Source: UBA8524 sp964215915
GTDB taxonomy: Bacteria; Bacteroidota; Bacteroidia; UBA8524
DNA: 64,000 nt
Reading direction: 5' to 3'
Assembly (NCBI GenBank): GCA_964215915.1
Contig: CAXPEB010000059.1
Coordinates: 1 to 64,000, forward strand
In this document: in pieces, positions 1-8,095 of the stretch
How positions within the stretch are numbered: position 1 is the first letter of the stretch
How the letters are laid out: every line of letters begins with the position of its first letter
Translations under genes and position numbers: made by a program
The notes under the pieces: generated by a model
What the model was told of the DNA's origin: nothing
What the model saw: only the letters and a program-made list of their open reading frames with translations
Database searches by the model: none

Positions 1-170
1 TTACAGAACCCGCCGTAGAAGCACTGAACAAAGCCTGGGAAGCCGCTTCTCAGGATATCTACAACGCCCAGCAACAAGCAGGCGGAACTGAAGATCAGGC
101 GGACGGAAATACCGGTTCCGGAGACGGTACCGAAAACGTTCAGGACGTTGATTTCGAAGAAGTCAAATAA
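1..170 (+). CDS. dnaK: Molecular chaperone DnaK (Hsp70), C-terminal end only
   Basis: Only the last 55 codons are in the window; the reading frame begins at base 3 and the stop is TAA at 168-170. The visible tail starts with TEPAVEALNKAWEAAS, then a Gly/Gln/Asp-rich disordered linker, and ends in NVQDVDFEEVK. The acidic VDxEEVK-type end is the hallmark of bacterial DnaK, where it follows the helical lid of the substrate-binding domain. DnaK is an ATP-driven cytosolic chaperone working with DnaJ and GrpE. A strong terminator follows, so it ends its transcription unit. Identification rests on the tail alone but is fairly safe. Confidence 0.88.
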   Translation, partial: TEPAVEALNKAWEAASQDIYNAQQQAGGTEDQADGNTGSGDGTENVQDVDFEEVK

Positions 171-192
171 CCCTGTTCCAAATAACTGAATG

Positions 193-221
193 AAACCCGG
201 TCCGAACGACCGGGTTTTTTG
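193..221 (+). terminator. Rho-independent terminator after dnaK
   Basis: A perfect 10-bp stem (193-202 with 208-217) and a 5-nt loop are followed by a T run. It lies 23 bases after the dnaK stop codon. Confidence 0.9.
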
Positions 222-280
222 TTTACCGGCAGATCCATTCGCCTTACCTACCGATTCCGGACCTTCAACCAATTCATTTA

Positions 281-308
281 TTTGCTATTTTTCCGCTTTC
301 TACCTTTG
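281..308 (+). promoter_or_regulatory. Bacteroidota-type promoter for the LiaF-like gene
   Basis: TTTG at 281-284 and TACCTTTG at 301-308 (spacer 16) fit the phylum's -33/-7 pattern. The ATG of the next gene is 18 nt beyond the -7 box. Confidence 0.6.
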
Positions 309-326
309 CTTTATAAAGAATCCCAC

Positions 327-1052
327 ATGGAACACAGACATCCGGCAGGCAAAGATTTTGGCAACCGTATCCTCGGGTTGATCCTGCTTATTGCAGGCAC
401 CGCCTGGTTGCTGAAACACCTGGAAATCGAACTTTTTCCGGACTGGTTGATCAGCGTGCCGACGGCCATTATTGTTCTGGGCCTGCTATTTGCCATCAAA
501 ACCCGCTTCCAGCGGCCAGGCCCCATCCTGATGATGATCGTAGGTACCGTTTGGATGGTACGCCGATACGCAGACATACCCCGTGAATTTAGCCTCTACC
601 TCTGGCCCTCCGCACTGATCCTTTTCGGTGTTTACCTGATCTTCAGGCCTACCAGGAGGCGGACACATAGCCACCATGAATACCGAAAAAACTGGGGAGA
701 AGAAACCAGTAACAAAGACCGGCTGGACATCGACGCAATTTTCTGCGGATCAAGAAAACGGATCATCTCCAAAAACTTCGAAGGTGGCGAGATCACTGCT
801 ATTTTCGGAGGCACGGAGCTTAACCTTTCCCAGGCCGATTTTGAGAAAGAAATCACCATTGATGTGTCCATCGTTTTCGGTGGGCTCAAGATCATTATCC
901 CGAATAACTGGGAACTGAAAACCCAGCTAACCACCATTGCTGCCGGAGTGGAAGACCAACGGCATACGGACGGGCTGCACGTTGTTCCCGAAAAAACCCT
1001 GGTTCTGAAAGGCACGGTGGTTTTCGGAGGCATTGACATTCAAAACCATTAA
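327..1052 (+). CDS. LiaF-like membrane protein (LiaF transmembrane and C-terminal domains)
   Basis: The 241-residue protein has four membrane segments (about residues 14-31, 40-58, 66-80, 90-107), a His/Arg-rich cytoplasmic stretch, then a soluble beta-rich domain. In that domain the pattern (A/V)(I/V)FGG recurs (AIFGGTEL, IVFGGLKI, VVFGGIDI, with a variant AIFCGSRK), typical of the LiaF C-terminal domain. In Firmicutes LiaF inhibits the envelope-stress kinase LiaS. Here the next two genes encode a LytS-type kinase and a LytTR regulator, so a sensing or modulating role for them is an inference. I chose ATG 327 because the -7 promoter box at 301-308 lies just before it; an upstream in-frame ATG at 219 lies before that promoter. 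Confidence 0.8.
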   Translation: MEHRHPAGKDFGNRILGLILLIAGTAWLLKHLEIELFPDWLISVPTAIIVLGLLFAIKTRFQRPGPILMMIVGTVWMVRRYADIPREFSLYLWPSALILFGVYLIFRPTRRRTHSHHEYRKNWGEETSNKDRLDIDAIFCGSRKRIISKNFEGGEITAIFGGTELNLSQADFEKEITIDVSIVFGGLKIIIPNNWELKTQLTTIAAGVEDQRHTDGLHVVPEKTLVLKGTVVFGGIDIQNH

Positions 1053-1064
1053 TACAACCGGGGT

Positions 1065-2120
1065 ATGTTTAACCACCCCCTCGTATACCGATACAACTGG
1101 ATTTATTTCCTGCTGGCCTGCCTGGTATTGCTGCTGGTTATGTTCTTTGCCTTGCATTACGGAGCAGGCCTCCCCTTTTCCGCATCCCTGCTGGATGCAG
1201 CCAGTAGTATCCTTTTGCTGGCAATCATCCTGATCTATGTGGTCAATACACTGGGGTTCTACCACCCTACCCGCTATGTCTTTTTATTCCTTTTTACCGG
1301 GTCGCTTCTGCTAACCGTTTTTTATACGGTAATCATCGACCTGGTACTCCCGGTTTATTATTCGGAAGAAGATCTGAGTTTTGTCAATGAAGGAGTTTTC
1401 TGGCCTCGGTTCGGGTACGCCTTTTTCATTTTCGCCGGCACCATGACTACCTCCTGGTTCTACTACCGCATCAAAGACCTGCAGGCGCAGCTCGCCCGGC
1501 AGGAAGAAAGTGACAGGGTAGCCAAAGAAGCCGAGTTGTACAAACTGAGGCAGCAAATGCAGCCGCATTTCCTGTTCAATAGCCTGAATTCCATCAATGC
1601 CCTGATCGGAACCAAACCCGAACAAGCCCGGAAAATGGTGTTACAACTTTCCGAATTTTTCCGTGGCACCCTGAAAAGAGAAGAGAACCGCTTTATTCCC
1701 CTGAAAGAGGAAATTGATTATATCCGGCTCTACCTGGAAATCGAACAGGTACGATTCGGTCACCGGTTACAGGCTACTATCGATGTACCGGAAGAACTGC
1801 TTGGTTTACCGGTGCCTCCCCTGGTACTGCAACCGATCATGGAAAATGCCATTAAATTCGGGCTCTATGGTACTATCGAAGATGTCTGTATTACGGTATA
1901 CGCCCGTAAGGCTGGCAGCTTCCTGGCCATTGATATTGCAAATCCCTACGATCCGACCTCCGCTCCTGCCAAAGGCACCGGATTCGGATTGGCTGCAGTA
2001 AGAAGAAGGCTGTACCTGCTCTTTGTCCGTAACGACCTGCTTACCACCTCCCAGGATGAAAAAACCTTTTGTGCTCACCTGAAATTCCCAATCGGTCATG
2101 ATAAAAACAGTGATAATTGA
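1065..2120 (+). CDS. Sensor histidine kinase, LytS/YehU family
   Basis: Membrane-bound kinase of 351 residues. Four hydrophobic segments occupy roughly residues 12-33, 45-62, 70-95 and 117-135. A short coiled-coil linker follows, then the His_kinase family box QMQPHFLFNSLNSINAL with the likely phosphorylated His at about 168. The ATP-binding part has PPLVLQPIMENAIKFG (N box) and GTGFGLAAVRRRL (G box). This family phosphorylates LytTR-type response regulators, and one is encoded immediately downstream with a 23-nt overlap, which implies translational coupling. It starts 12 nt after the LiaF-like gene. The signal sensed is unknown; the LiaF neighbour suggests the cell envelope. Confidence 0.92.
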   Translation: MFNHPLVYRYNWIYFLLACLVLLLVMFFALHYGAGLPFSASLLDAASSILLLAIILIYVVNTLGFYHPTRYVFLFLFTGSLLLTVFYTVIIDLVLPVYYSEEDLSFVNEGVFWPRFGYAFFIFAGTMTTSWFYYRIKDLQAQLARQEESDRVAKEAELYKLRQQMQPHFLFNSLNSINALIGTKPEQARKMVLQLSEFFRGTLKREENRFIPLKEEIDYIRLYLEIEQVRFGHRLQATIDVPEELLGLPVPPLVLQPIMENAIKFGLYGTIEDVCITVYARKAGSFLAIDIANPYDPTSAPAKGTGFGLAAVRRRLYLLFVRNDLLTTSQDEKTFCAHLKFPIGHDKNSDN

Positions 2121-2832
2121 CGACGAGCCGCTGGCGTGTTCCATGGTCAGCGAATACCTGCAAAGCCATCCGGATTTTGAAATCGTGGCAACCGTTCATA
2201 ATGGTTTCGACGGACTCAAAGCCATCCAGGAGCTGAATCCCGATCTGGTATTCCTGGATGTACAAATGCCCAAACTGAATGGGTTTGAAATGCTGGAATT
2301 GCTGGATGAACCTCCGGCAGTAATCTTTGCCACTGCTTTCGACGAGTATGCCATGAAGGCCTTTGAGGAAAATGCCATCGATTATCTGCTCAAGCCGTTT
2401 TCAAAAGAACGTTTTGATCATGCCCTGGATAAATTCCGGGACAGAATGCCGGAAAAACTGCCGGCCAGGGAAACCATCGAACAACTCAGCATCCGCTACC
2501 CCATGGCCGACCGTGTGGCTATTAAAAACGGAAGTAAGATCCACGTTCTTCCCTACGACAGCATTTACCTGATTGAAGCGGATGACGATTATGTGGTGGT
2601 GCGTACCGATCAGGGTGCCTTTGCCAAAAAACGGACCCTCAGTTATTTTGAAAAGTCACTTCCCTCCGATCGTTTTGTTAGGGTACACCGAAGCTACCTC
2701 GTCAATATTCACCATATCGACCGTATCGAACAAAGAGAAAGTCAGAGCTACTCCCTGATCTTGCGTAACGGCAGCGAGGTGCCGGTTAGCCGAAGCGGAA
2801 TGCAATTGCTAAAACCGTTGCTTGATAAGTAG
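2098..2832 (+). CDS. Response regulator, receiver plus LytTR DNA-binding domain
   Basis: A 244-residue response regulator. The N-terminal receiver domain shows the acidic pocket DDE at 8-10, the phosphorylation site FLDVQMP with Asp54, and the conserved Lys in YLLKPF at about 99. Residues about 140-242 form a LytTR domain (YLIEADDDYVVV, FVRVHRSYLVNIHHI, PVSRS). Partner of the overlapping kinase gene. LytTR regulators bind promoter direct repeats; the targets cannot be told from here, although the preceding LiaF-like gene and the following SanA-like gene are natural candidates. Confidence 0.94.
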   Translation: MIKTVIIDDEPLACSMVSEYLQSHPDFEIVATVHNGFDGLKAIQELNPDLVFLDVQMPKLNGFEMLELLDEPPAVIFATAFDEYAMKAFEENAIDYLLKPFSKERFDHALDKFRDRMPEKLPARETIEQLSIRYPMADRVAIKNGSKIHVLPYDSIYLIEADDDYVVVRTDQGAFAKKRTLSYFEKSLPSDRFVRVHRSYLVNIHHIDRIEQRESQSYSLILRNGSEVPVSRSGMQLLKPLLDK

Positions 2833-2851
2833 GCAATCCGTAATTTGGAGG

Positions 2852-3487
2852 ATGCGCAAATGGGTACGCCGTTTCTGGCTCTCACTCCTTTTACTGGTTA
2901 CGCTTATAGCAGGATGTCATTTCTATATTCTGTACGCCTCACACGAATTACACAGCGAAGAGGTAAAAATGTTACCCGAACGGAAAGTAGGCCTTGTGCT
3001 CGGGACAGTTCCCACGCTGGCAAACGGGTATCCCAACCTGTATTTTGAATACCGGATGGATATGGCCGCAGATGCCTGGAAACTGGGGCGGGTGCGGTAC
3101 CTTGTATTGAGCGGTGACAACCATACGGAAGGGTATGATGAGCCGGAAGACATGCGCCAGGCGCTGCTGAAACGCGGTGTCCCCGATTCCTGTCTCATAC
3201 TGGATTACGCCGGTTTCCGTACATTGGATTCGGTGGTCAGGCTAAAGGCCATTTTCGGTCAGGACAGTGCCATCGTGATCTCTCAGGCCTTCCATAACCA
3301 ACGAGCCATCGCTATCGGAAGGCATTATGGGATTGCCCTGTTCGGAGCAAATGCACGCGATGTAACAGCCCGATACGGATTGAAGACCCGTTCGCGGGAA
3401 TATCTCGCGCGTGTCAAATGTGTTCTTGATTTGTTTGTATTGAATACGGAACCGAAGTTTTACGGTGAACCTATTCCGATCCCCTGA
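2852..3487 (+). CDS. SanA/YdcF-like DUF218 membrane protein
   Basis: 211 residues: a short basic N-terminus, one membrane anchor (about 8-28), then a DUF218 domain with GLVLGTVPTLANG, YLVLSGDNHTEGYDEPEDM and IVISQAFHNQRAIAIG. These match SanA of enteric bacteria, which is linked to envelope permeability and vancomycin exclusion at high temperature. An in-frame TTG lies at 2822 inside the previous gene, but ATG 2852 is preceded by GGAGG and gives a normal SanA N-terminus. The 3' end overlaps the convergent nth gene by 17 nt. Biochemical activity of the family is not established. Confidence 0.82.
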   Translation: MRKWVRRFWLSLLLLVTLIAGCHFYILYASHELHSEEVKMLPERKVGLVLGTVPTLANGYPNLYFEYRMDMAADAWKLGRVRYLVLSGDNHTEGYDEPEDMRQALLKRGVPDSCLILDYAGFRTLDSVVRLKAIFGQDSAIVISQAFHNQRAIAIGRHYGIALFGANARDVTARYGLKTRSREYLARVKCVLDLFVLNTEPKFYGEPIPIP

Positions 3488-4127
3488 GCTTTTCCTGTTT
3501 CTCGTAATACTTGCAAAACGATCGCATGCCGCACAATTCGCACTGCGGTTTACGGGCCAGGCATATGTATCGCCCATGCAGGATCAGCCAATGGTGTGCC
3601 CGTGGGATCAGCTCTTCGGGAATATGTTTCACCAGTTGTTTTTCCGCTTCCAGCGGATTCTTTGCTGCAGTGGTCAGTCCTAAGCGTGCAGACACCCGAA
3701 ATACGTGCGTATCCACGGCCATGGCGGGTTGGTTGTAAATCACGGAAGCAATGACATTGGCAGTCTTGCGGCCCACACCCGGCAATTTTTGCAACTCTTC
3801 GATCGTGGAAGGCACTTCCGAATTGAAGTCCTTCACAAGCATGTTGGCCATACCGATAAGGTGCTTCGTTTTGTTGTTGGGATAGGAAATTGAGCGGATA
3901 TAGGGGAATAGCGTATCGAAGTTGGCACGTGCCAGAGCCTCGGGCGTGGGAAAATCCCGGAAAAGCGCCGGCGTGGTCAGGTTTACCCGCTTGTCAGTAC
4001 ATTGGGCCGAAAGGATAACGGCCACAAGTAATTCATAGGGGTTGGAGTAATACAATTCCGTTTCCACTTCCGGATGGTGTTCCAGCTGGTAGTGGATAAA
4101 CCTCTCGTAGCGTTCTTTTTTAAGCAC
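3471..4127 (-). CDS. nth: Endonuclease III (base-excision DNA glycosylase/AP lyase)
   Basis: 218 residues. The helix-hairpin-helix motif LPGVGRKTANV carries the catalytic Lys (about 121), followed by the catalytic Asp in AVDTHVFRV (about 139). A C-terminal [4Fe-4S] cluster loop with four Cys (about 189, 196, 199, 205; spacing C-x6-C-x2-C-x5-C) completes the Nth pattern. The enzyme removes oxidised pyrimidines and nicks abasic sites. The start is a GTG; no ATG lies further upstream in frame. A dozen or so residues after the cluster are ordinary for the family. Confidence 0.96.
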   Translation of the reverse strand: MLKKERYERFIHYQLEHHPEVETELYYSNPYELLVAVILSAQCTDKRVNLTTPALFRDFPTPEALARANFDTLFPYIRSISYPNNKTKHLIGMANMLVKDFNSEVPSTIEELQKLPGVGRKTANVIASVIYNQPAMAVDTHVFRVSARLGLTTAAKNPLEAEKQLVKHIPEELIPRAHHWLILHGRYICLARKPQCELCGMRSFCKYYEKQEKLRGSE

Positions 4128-4150
4128 GCACGAAAATAAGGAAATGCTGA

Positions 4151-4390
4151 TTAGTGGTGTTCGAGGCTGTCGTGGTGGGAAGCCGAGTATTCCATGATCA
4201 GGTCAATGGTACTGGCATCCGGCTCCATGTCAATCTCATCCAGATGAAGACGGGTCTCCATCATACGGTCATAAAACGCACGGAGTTCGAAATTTTTCTG
4301 CAATTCTTTGCTGATGGCTGCAGCCTCTTTGGGGGTACATTCTCCATAAATAAAGCGGAGAATATCGGTTTCGGTAAAAGTTGCATTCAT
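4151..4390 (-). CDS. Small acidic protein downstream of ECF sigma factor, possible regulator
   Basis: A 79-residue soluble acidic protein starting MNATFTETDILRFIYGE, predicted mostly helical, with no membrane segment and no Cys/His metal site. It starts 48 nt after the ECF sigma gene on the same strand. Short proteins with this N-terminal pattern (a Bacteroidota zinc-finger-like anti-sigma substitute without the zinc ligands) often follow sigma genes in this phylum. An anti-sigma or adaptor role is only an inference. ATG 4390 is preferred over GTG 4396. Confidence 0.68.
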   Translation of the reverse strand: MNATFTETDILRFIYGECTPKEAAAISKELQKNFELRAFYDRMMETRLHLDEIDMEPDASTIDLIMEYSASHHDSLEHH

Positions 4391-4438
4391 TTGCACATTG
4401 TTTTTAGGTTACATCCCTATAACGCAACCTCCATAAAC

Positions 4439-5020
4439 TTATTGCAAATTTAGCTCCTTTTCAAGAATCATTTTTCTCAAATTATTTAGCGCATAGCGCA
4501 TACGGCCCAGTGCGGTATTGATGCTAACGTCTGTAATTCCTGCTATTTCCTTGAAACTCAGCCCCGCATATTGGCGCAAAACCAATACGGTCTTTTGTTC
4601 ATCCGGGAGCATTTCTATCAGTTGACGCACGGATTGAGTGGTTTGTCTGCTGATGATCTGCTCTTCCCGGTTGGGATTACCAACCTCCATTTTTCCCAGA
4701 AGGTCTTCTCCGTCATCACCGGTGATCATTACCTGGCGACGGGTTTTGCGGAAATAGTCAATGGCCATATTGCGGGCAATACGCATCACCCAGGGAAGGA
4801 ATTTATCTTCCTCCTTGTATTTGCCGCTGCGCATGGTATGGATGACCTTAATAAAGGTTTCCTGGAAAATATCCTCCGCAATGTAGCGGTCGTTGACTAT
4901 AAGGTAAATAGTGGTGAAAATCCTGCGTTTGTGACGCTGGATAAGAGACTCTAACCCTTTTTCATCTCCATGAATGTAAGCGTGCAACAGATCTCTGTCG
5001 CTCAGTTCCGTAAGCTTCAT
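4439..5020 (-). CDS. ECF-type RNA polymerase sigma factor
   Basis: 193 residues. Region 2 includes DIFQETFIKVIHTM and FLPWVMRIARNMAIDYFRK; region 4 has LPDEQKTVLVLRQYAGLSFKEIAGI followed by the helix-turn-helix DVSINTALGRMRYALNNLR. No extra C-terminal domain. ATG 5020 is chosen over an in-frame TTG six nt upstream because AAAAGGAGG stands seven nt before it. Followed by a small acidic gene that may regulate it. Its regulon is not visible. Confidence 0.93.
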   Translation of the reverse strand: MKLTELSDRDLLHAYIHGDEKGLESLIQRHKRRIFTTIYLIVNDRYIAEDIFQETFIKVIHTMRSGKYKEEDKFLPWVMRIARNMAIDYFRKTRRQVMITGDDGEDLLGKMEVGNPNREEQIISRQTTQSVRQLIEMLPDEQKTVLVLRQYAGLSFKEIAGITDVSINTALGRMRYALNNLRKMILEKELNLQ

Positions 5021-5027
5021 AAACAAA

Positions 5028-5036
5028 CCTCCTTTT
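5028..5036 (-). promoter_or_regulatory. Strong Shine-Dalgarno of the ECF sigma gene
   Basis: Read on the minus strand this is AAAAGGAGG, seven nt from ATG 5020. Most genes in the window lack such a site, so it is unusual here, and it decides the start codon. Confidence 0.75.
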
Positions 5037-5214
5037 AATACTTCGTGTTAAGCGAATAATCGGTGACAGGTAGAGGTTTATCGAATAAGCTTTTCTTTCT
5101 TGTTTTGGTTAGAACTTGACTAAAACTTCCATAAAGATAAGAAATAAATTTCCGAATAATCCAAAGGCTCTGAAAATTTTTTTTTGAAAAAAATCCGACA
5201 GATTTGCATTTCCC

Positions 5215-8070
5215 GTGTTAGAACTCAGTGTGAAGAAGGCAAAAGAAATACCCGAAGACAGTAAGAAATTCATCCTCATCAAGGGGGCCAGGATGCATAA
5301 CCTGAAGAACATCGATGTGGCTTTCCGCAGAAATCGCATGACGGTGGTTACCGGTGTTTCCGGCTCGGGAAAATCCTCTCTGGTATTTGACACCCTTTAT
5401 GCCGAAGGGCAGAGACGCTACGTGGAAAGTCTTTCTGCCTATGTCAGGCAGTTCATGGGAAAAATGAACAAGCCCGAGGTGGAATACATCAAAGGGATTG
5501 CTCCTGCCATTGCTATTGAACAAAAGGTAAATACCCGCAACCCGCGTTCTACGGTTGCCACCTCTACCGAAATCTACGACTACCTCAAACTCCTGTTTGC
5601 CAAAGCAGGGAAAACCTTTTCACCGGTAAGTGGGAAACAGGTTAAACGCCATACCCCGGAGGACGTGGTTGATGAGCTAACGGGCACAGCATTGGGAAGC
5701 ACGGTGCTGTTGCTCAGCCGGCTTAGTCCGGGTAAATCCCTGGCCAAAGAGCTCCCGCTCCTCATACAAAAAGGATACAGCCGCCTCTATTTTGAGGAAC
5801 AGGTTTTTCGTATCGATGATTTTCTCGAACAAAAAGCCAAGACCCTAAAATCCATTCCTAACAAGGAAGTGGAATTGGTAATCGACCGTATTCTGATGGA
5901 AATGGACGATGAGCTGGAATCGCGAATTGCCGATTCGGCACAAACGGCTTTTTTTGAAGGGCAGGGAACCTGTTCGGCATTGATCCAGTGGGAGGACGGA
6001 AAAGAGGAACGCCGGGAATTCTCCAACCTTTTTGAAGCCGACGGGATCACATTTGAAGAACCCAGCGTCAACCTATTCAGCTTTAATAATTCCTACGGTG
6101 CCTGTCCACGTTGCGAAGGCTTCGGGTCGGTGATCGGCATTGACGAGGACCTGGTAATTCCGGACAAATCACTCTCCGTTTATGACGGAGCCGTGGCGCC
6201 CTGGCGCGGAGAAACCATGCAGGAGTACAAACATGCCTTTGTAAGAAAGGCGGTCATGCATGATTTCCCGGTTCACCGGGCCTATTATGATCTGTCCGAG
6301 GCAGAAAAAGACCTGCTTTGGAAAGGAGAAAAAGGATTAAAAGGGATTGATGCCTTTTTCGCTTACCTGGAAGAAAAAACATATAAGATTCAATACCGGG
6401 TAATGCTCTCCAAGTACCGGGGCAAAACAACCTGCCCCGATTGCAGAGGCACCCGGCTTCGCCCGGATGCCAACTATGTCCGAATTACCGACAGCAAAAA
6501 CACTCCCCTCTTTTCCATATCCGATATCCTGCTTATGTCCGTGGAAAAGGCGCTTGCCTCTTTCAGGGGCCTGGAACTGAGCCAGCACGATTCCCGTATT
6601 GCCGAGCGGCCTATGAAAGAGATTGTCAGTCGCCTGCATTTTCTGGAAGAAGTTGGATTGGGCTACCTAACCCTGAACCGACTGAGTAATACCCTTTCCG
6701 GGGGAGAGTCCCAGCGCATCAACCTGGCTACCAACCTGGGCAGCAGCCTGGTCGGGTCCATGTATATCCTGGATGAACCGAGTATCGGACTACATCCGCG
6801 GGATACCACACGACTCATTGGTGTATTGAAGCGGCTGCGGGACCTGGGCAACACCCTGGTGGTGGTGGAACATGATGAGGAAGTGATGGAAGCCGCCGAC
6901 GAACTGGTAGATATAGGCCCCCTTGCCGGCAGCCAGGGAGGAGAACTGATCTTCCAGGGCACACATGACGAGCTGGAAGCTTCCGATAGCCTTACCGGTA
7001 AATACCTGACCGGACGGGAGATGATCGAAGTGCCCGGGAAACGAAGGAAGTGGAACGAAGCCATCGAACTGACAGGGGTCAGGGAGAATAACCTGAAAAA
7101 CGTATCCGTAAAGATCCCGCTCAATATCATGACCTGTGTGACGGGAGTGAGTGGCTCCGGAAAAACGTCCCTGATCAAATCGGTGCTCTACCCTGCCCTG
7201 CAGAAACAACTTGGGCAATATACCGGTACCAAAACGGGTAGCCTGGATGCATTAGGTGGAGCATTGAAAAAGATTGAACGTATCGAATTGGTGGACCAAA
7301 ACCCAATTGGTAAATCCTCCCGATCAAACCCGGTTACCTATATTAAAGCCTACGATGCCATTCGTGACCTGTTTGCCTCGCAGCACCTGGCCAAAACACG
7401 GGGCTTCAAAGCCCAGCATTTTTCATTCAATGTAGACGGAGGGCGTTGTGACAATTGCAAAGGCGAAGGAGAAACCATAGTGGAAATGCAGTTCATGGCC
7501 GACCTTCACCTGCCCTGCGAAGTTTGCAACGGCAAACGATTTAAGGAAGAAGTTCTGGAGGTGGAGTACAAGGGAAAAAACATTTCCGACGTACTCAACA
7601 TGACCGTAGACGATGCCCTTGCCTTCTTTTCCGATGCTCAGGCCGTACAAAACAAATTACAACCTCTCTCTGACGTTGGGCTGGGATATATTACCCTGGG
7701 ACAATCGTCGAACACACTCAGCGGTGGGGAGGCACAGCGGATTAAACTGGCATCGTTCCTGGTTAAAGGTCATAACAGCGAAAAGGTATTATTCATTTTT
7801 GATGAACCTACCACAGGCCTGCATTTCCATGACATACGCAAGTTGCTCAATTCTTTCCAGGCCCTGCTCAAACAAGGGCATAGCCTGGTAGTGATCGAAC
7901 ATAACCTGGATGTGATCAAATGTGCCGACTGGATCATCGACCTCGGACCCGGAGGAGGAATTCATGGCGGACAGGTAATGTTTGAAGGTGTGCCGGAAGA
8001 CCTGGTAAAGGTCAGCGAATCGGCTACAGCACCCTTTCTTAGAAAAAAGCTGGAGCAGGCGAAACGCTGA
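5215..8070 (+). CDS. uvrA: Excinuclease ABC subunit A (UvrA)
   Basis: 951 residues, the usual UvrA length. It has two ABC ATPase halves: Walker A GVSGSGKS at about 47-54 and GVSGSGKT at about 643-650, signature LSGGESQRI near 495 and LSGGEAQRI near 835. UvrA with UvrB recognises bulky DNA damage in nucleotide excision repair. The C-terminal zinc finger is complete (Cys 745, 748, 768, 771). In the first half the pair ACPRC (297, 300) and TCPDCRGTRL are present, but the CxxC pair expected about 21-24 residues before Cys297 is missing: Phe and Asp stand there. This may be the phylum's second UvrA type. GTG start, preceded by a CAGATTTG box resembling a -7 element. Convergent with mlaF. Confidence 0.95.
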   Translation: MLELSVKKAKEIPEDSKKFILIKGARMHNLKNIDVAFRRNRMTVVTGVSGSGKSSLVFDTLYAEGQRRYVESLSAYVRQFMGKMNKPEVEYIKGIAPAIAIEQKVNTRNPRSTVATSTEIYDYLKLLFAKAGKTFSPVSGKQVKRHTPEDVVDELTGTALGSTVLLLSRLSPGKSLAKELPLLIQKGYSRLYFEEQVFRIDDFLEQKAKTLKSIPNKEVELVIDRILMEMDDELESRIADSAQTAFFEGQGTCSALIQWEDGKEERREFSNLFEADGITFEEPSVNLFSFNNSYGACPRCEGFGSVIGIDEDLVIPDKSLSVYDGAVAPWRGETMQEYKHAFVRKAVMHDFPVHRAYYDLSEAEKDLLWKGEKGLKGIDAFFAYLEEKTYKIQYRVMLSKYRGKTTCPDCRGTRLRPDANYVRITDSKNTPLFSISDILLMSVEKALASFRGLELSQHDSRIAERPMKEIVSRLHFLEEVGLGYLTLNRLSNTLSGGESQRINLATNLGSSLVGSMYILDEPSIGLHPRDTTRLIGVLKRLRDLGNTLVVVEHDEEVMEAADELVDIGPLAGSQGGELIFQGTHDELEASDSLTGKYLTGREMIEVPGKRRKWNEAIELTGVRENNLKNVSVKIPLNIMTCVTGVSGSGKTSLIKSVLYPALQKQLGQYTGTKTGSLDALGGALKKIERIELVDQNPIGKSSRSNPVTYIKAYDAIRDLFASQHLAKTRGFKAQHFSFNVDGGRCDNCKGEGETIVEMQFMADLHLPCEVCNGKRFKEEVLEVEYKGKNISDVLNMTVDDALAFFSDAQAVQNKLQPLSDVGLGYITLGQSSNTLSGGEAQRIKLASFLVKGHNSEKVLFIFDEPTTGLHFHDIRKLLNSFQALLKQGHSLVVIEHNLDVIKCADWIIDLGPGGGIHGGQVMFEGVPEDLVKVSESATAPFLRKKLEQAKR

Positions 8071-8095
8071 GCGCTGATAGCGACCTGCTGATTAC

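Noticed and set aside
5096..5214. T- and A-rich stretch before uvrA as a terminator or riboswitch
   Set aside because: The poly-T/poly-A can pair weakly but there is no GC stem and no conserved riboswitch core; it is more likely promoter DNA between divergent genes.
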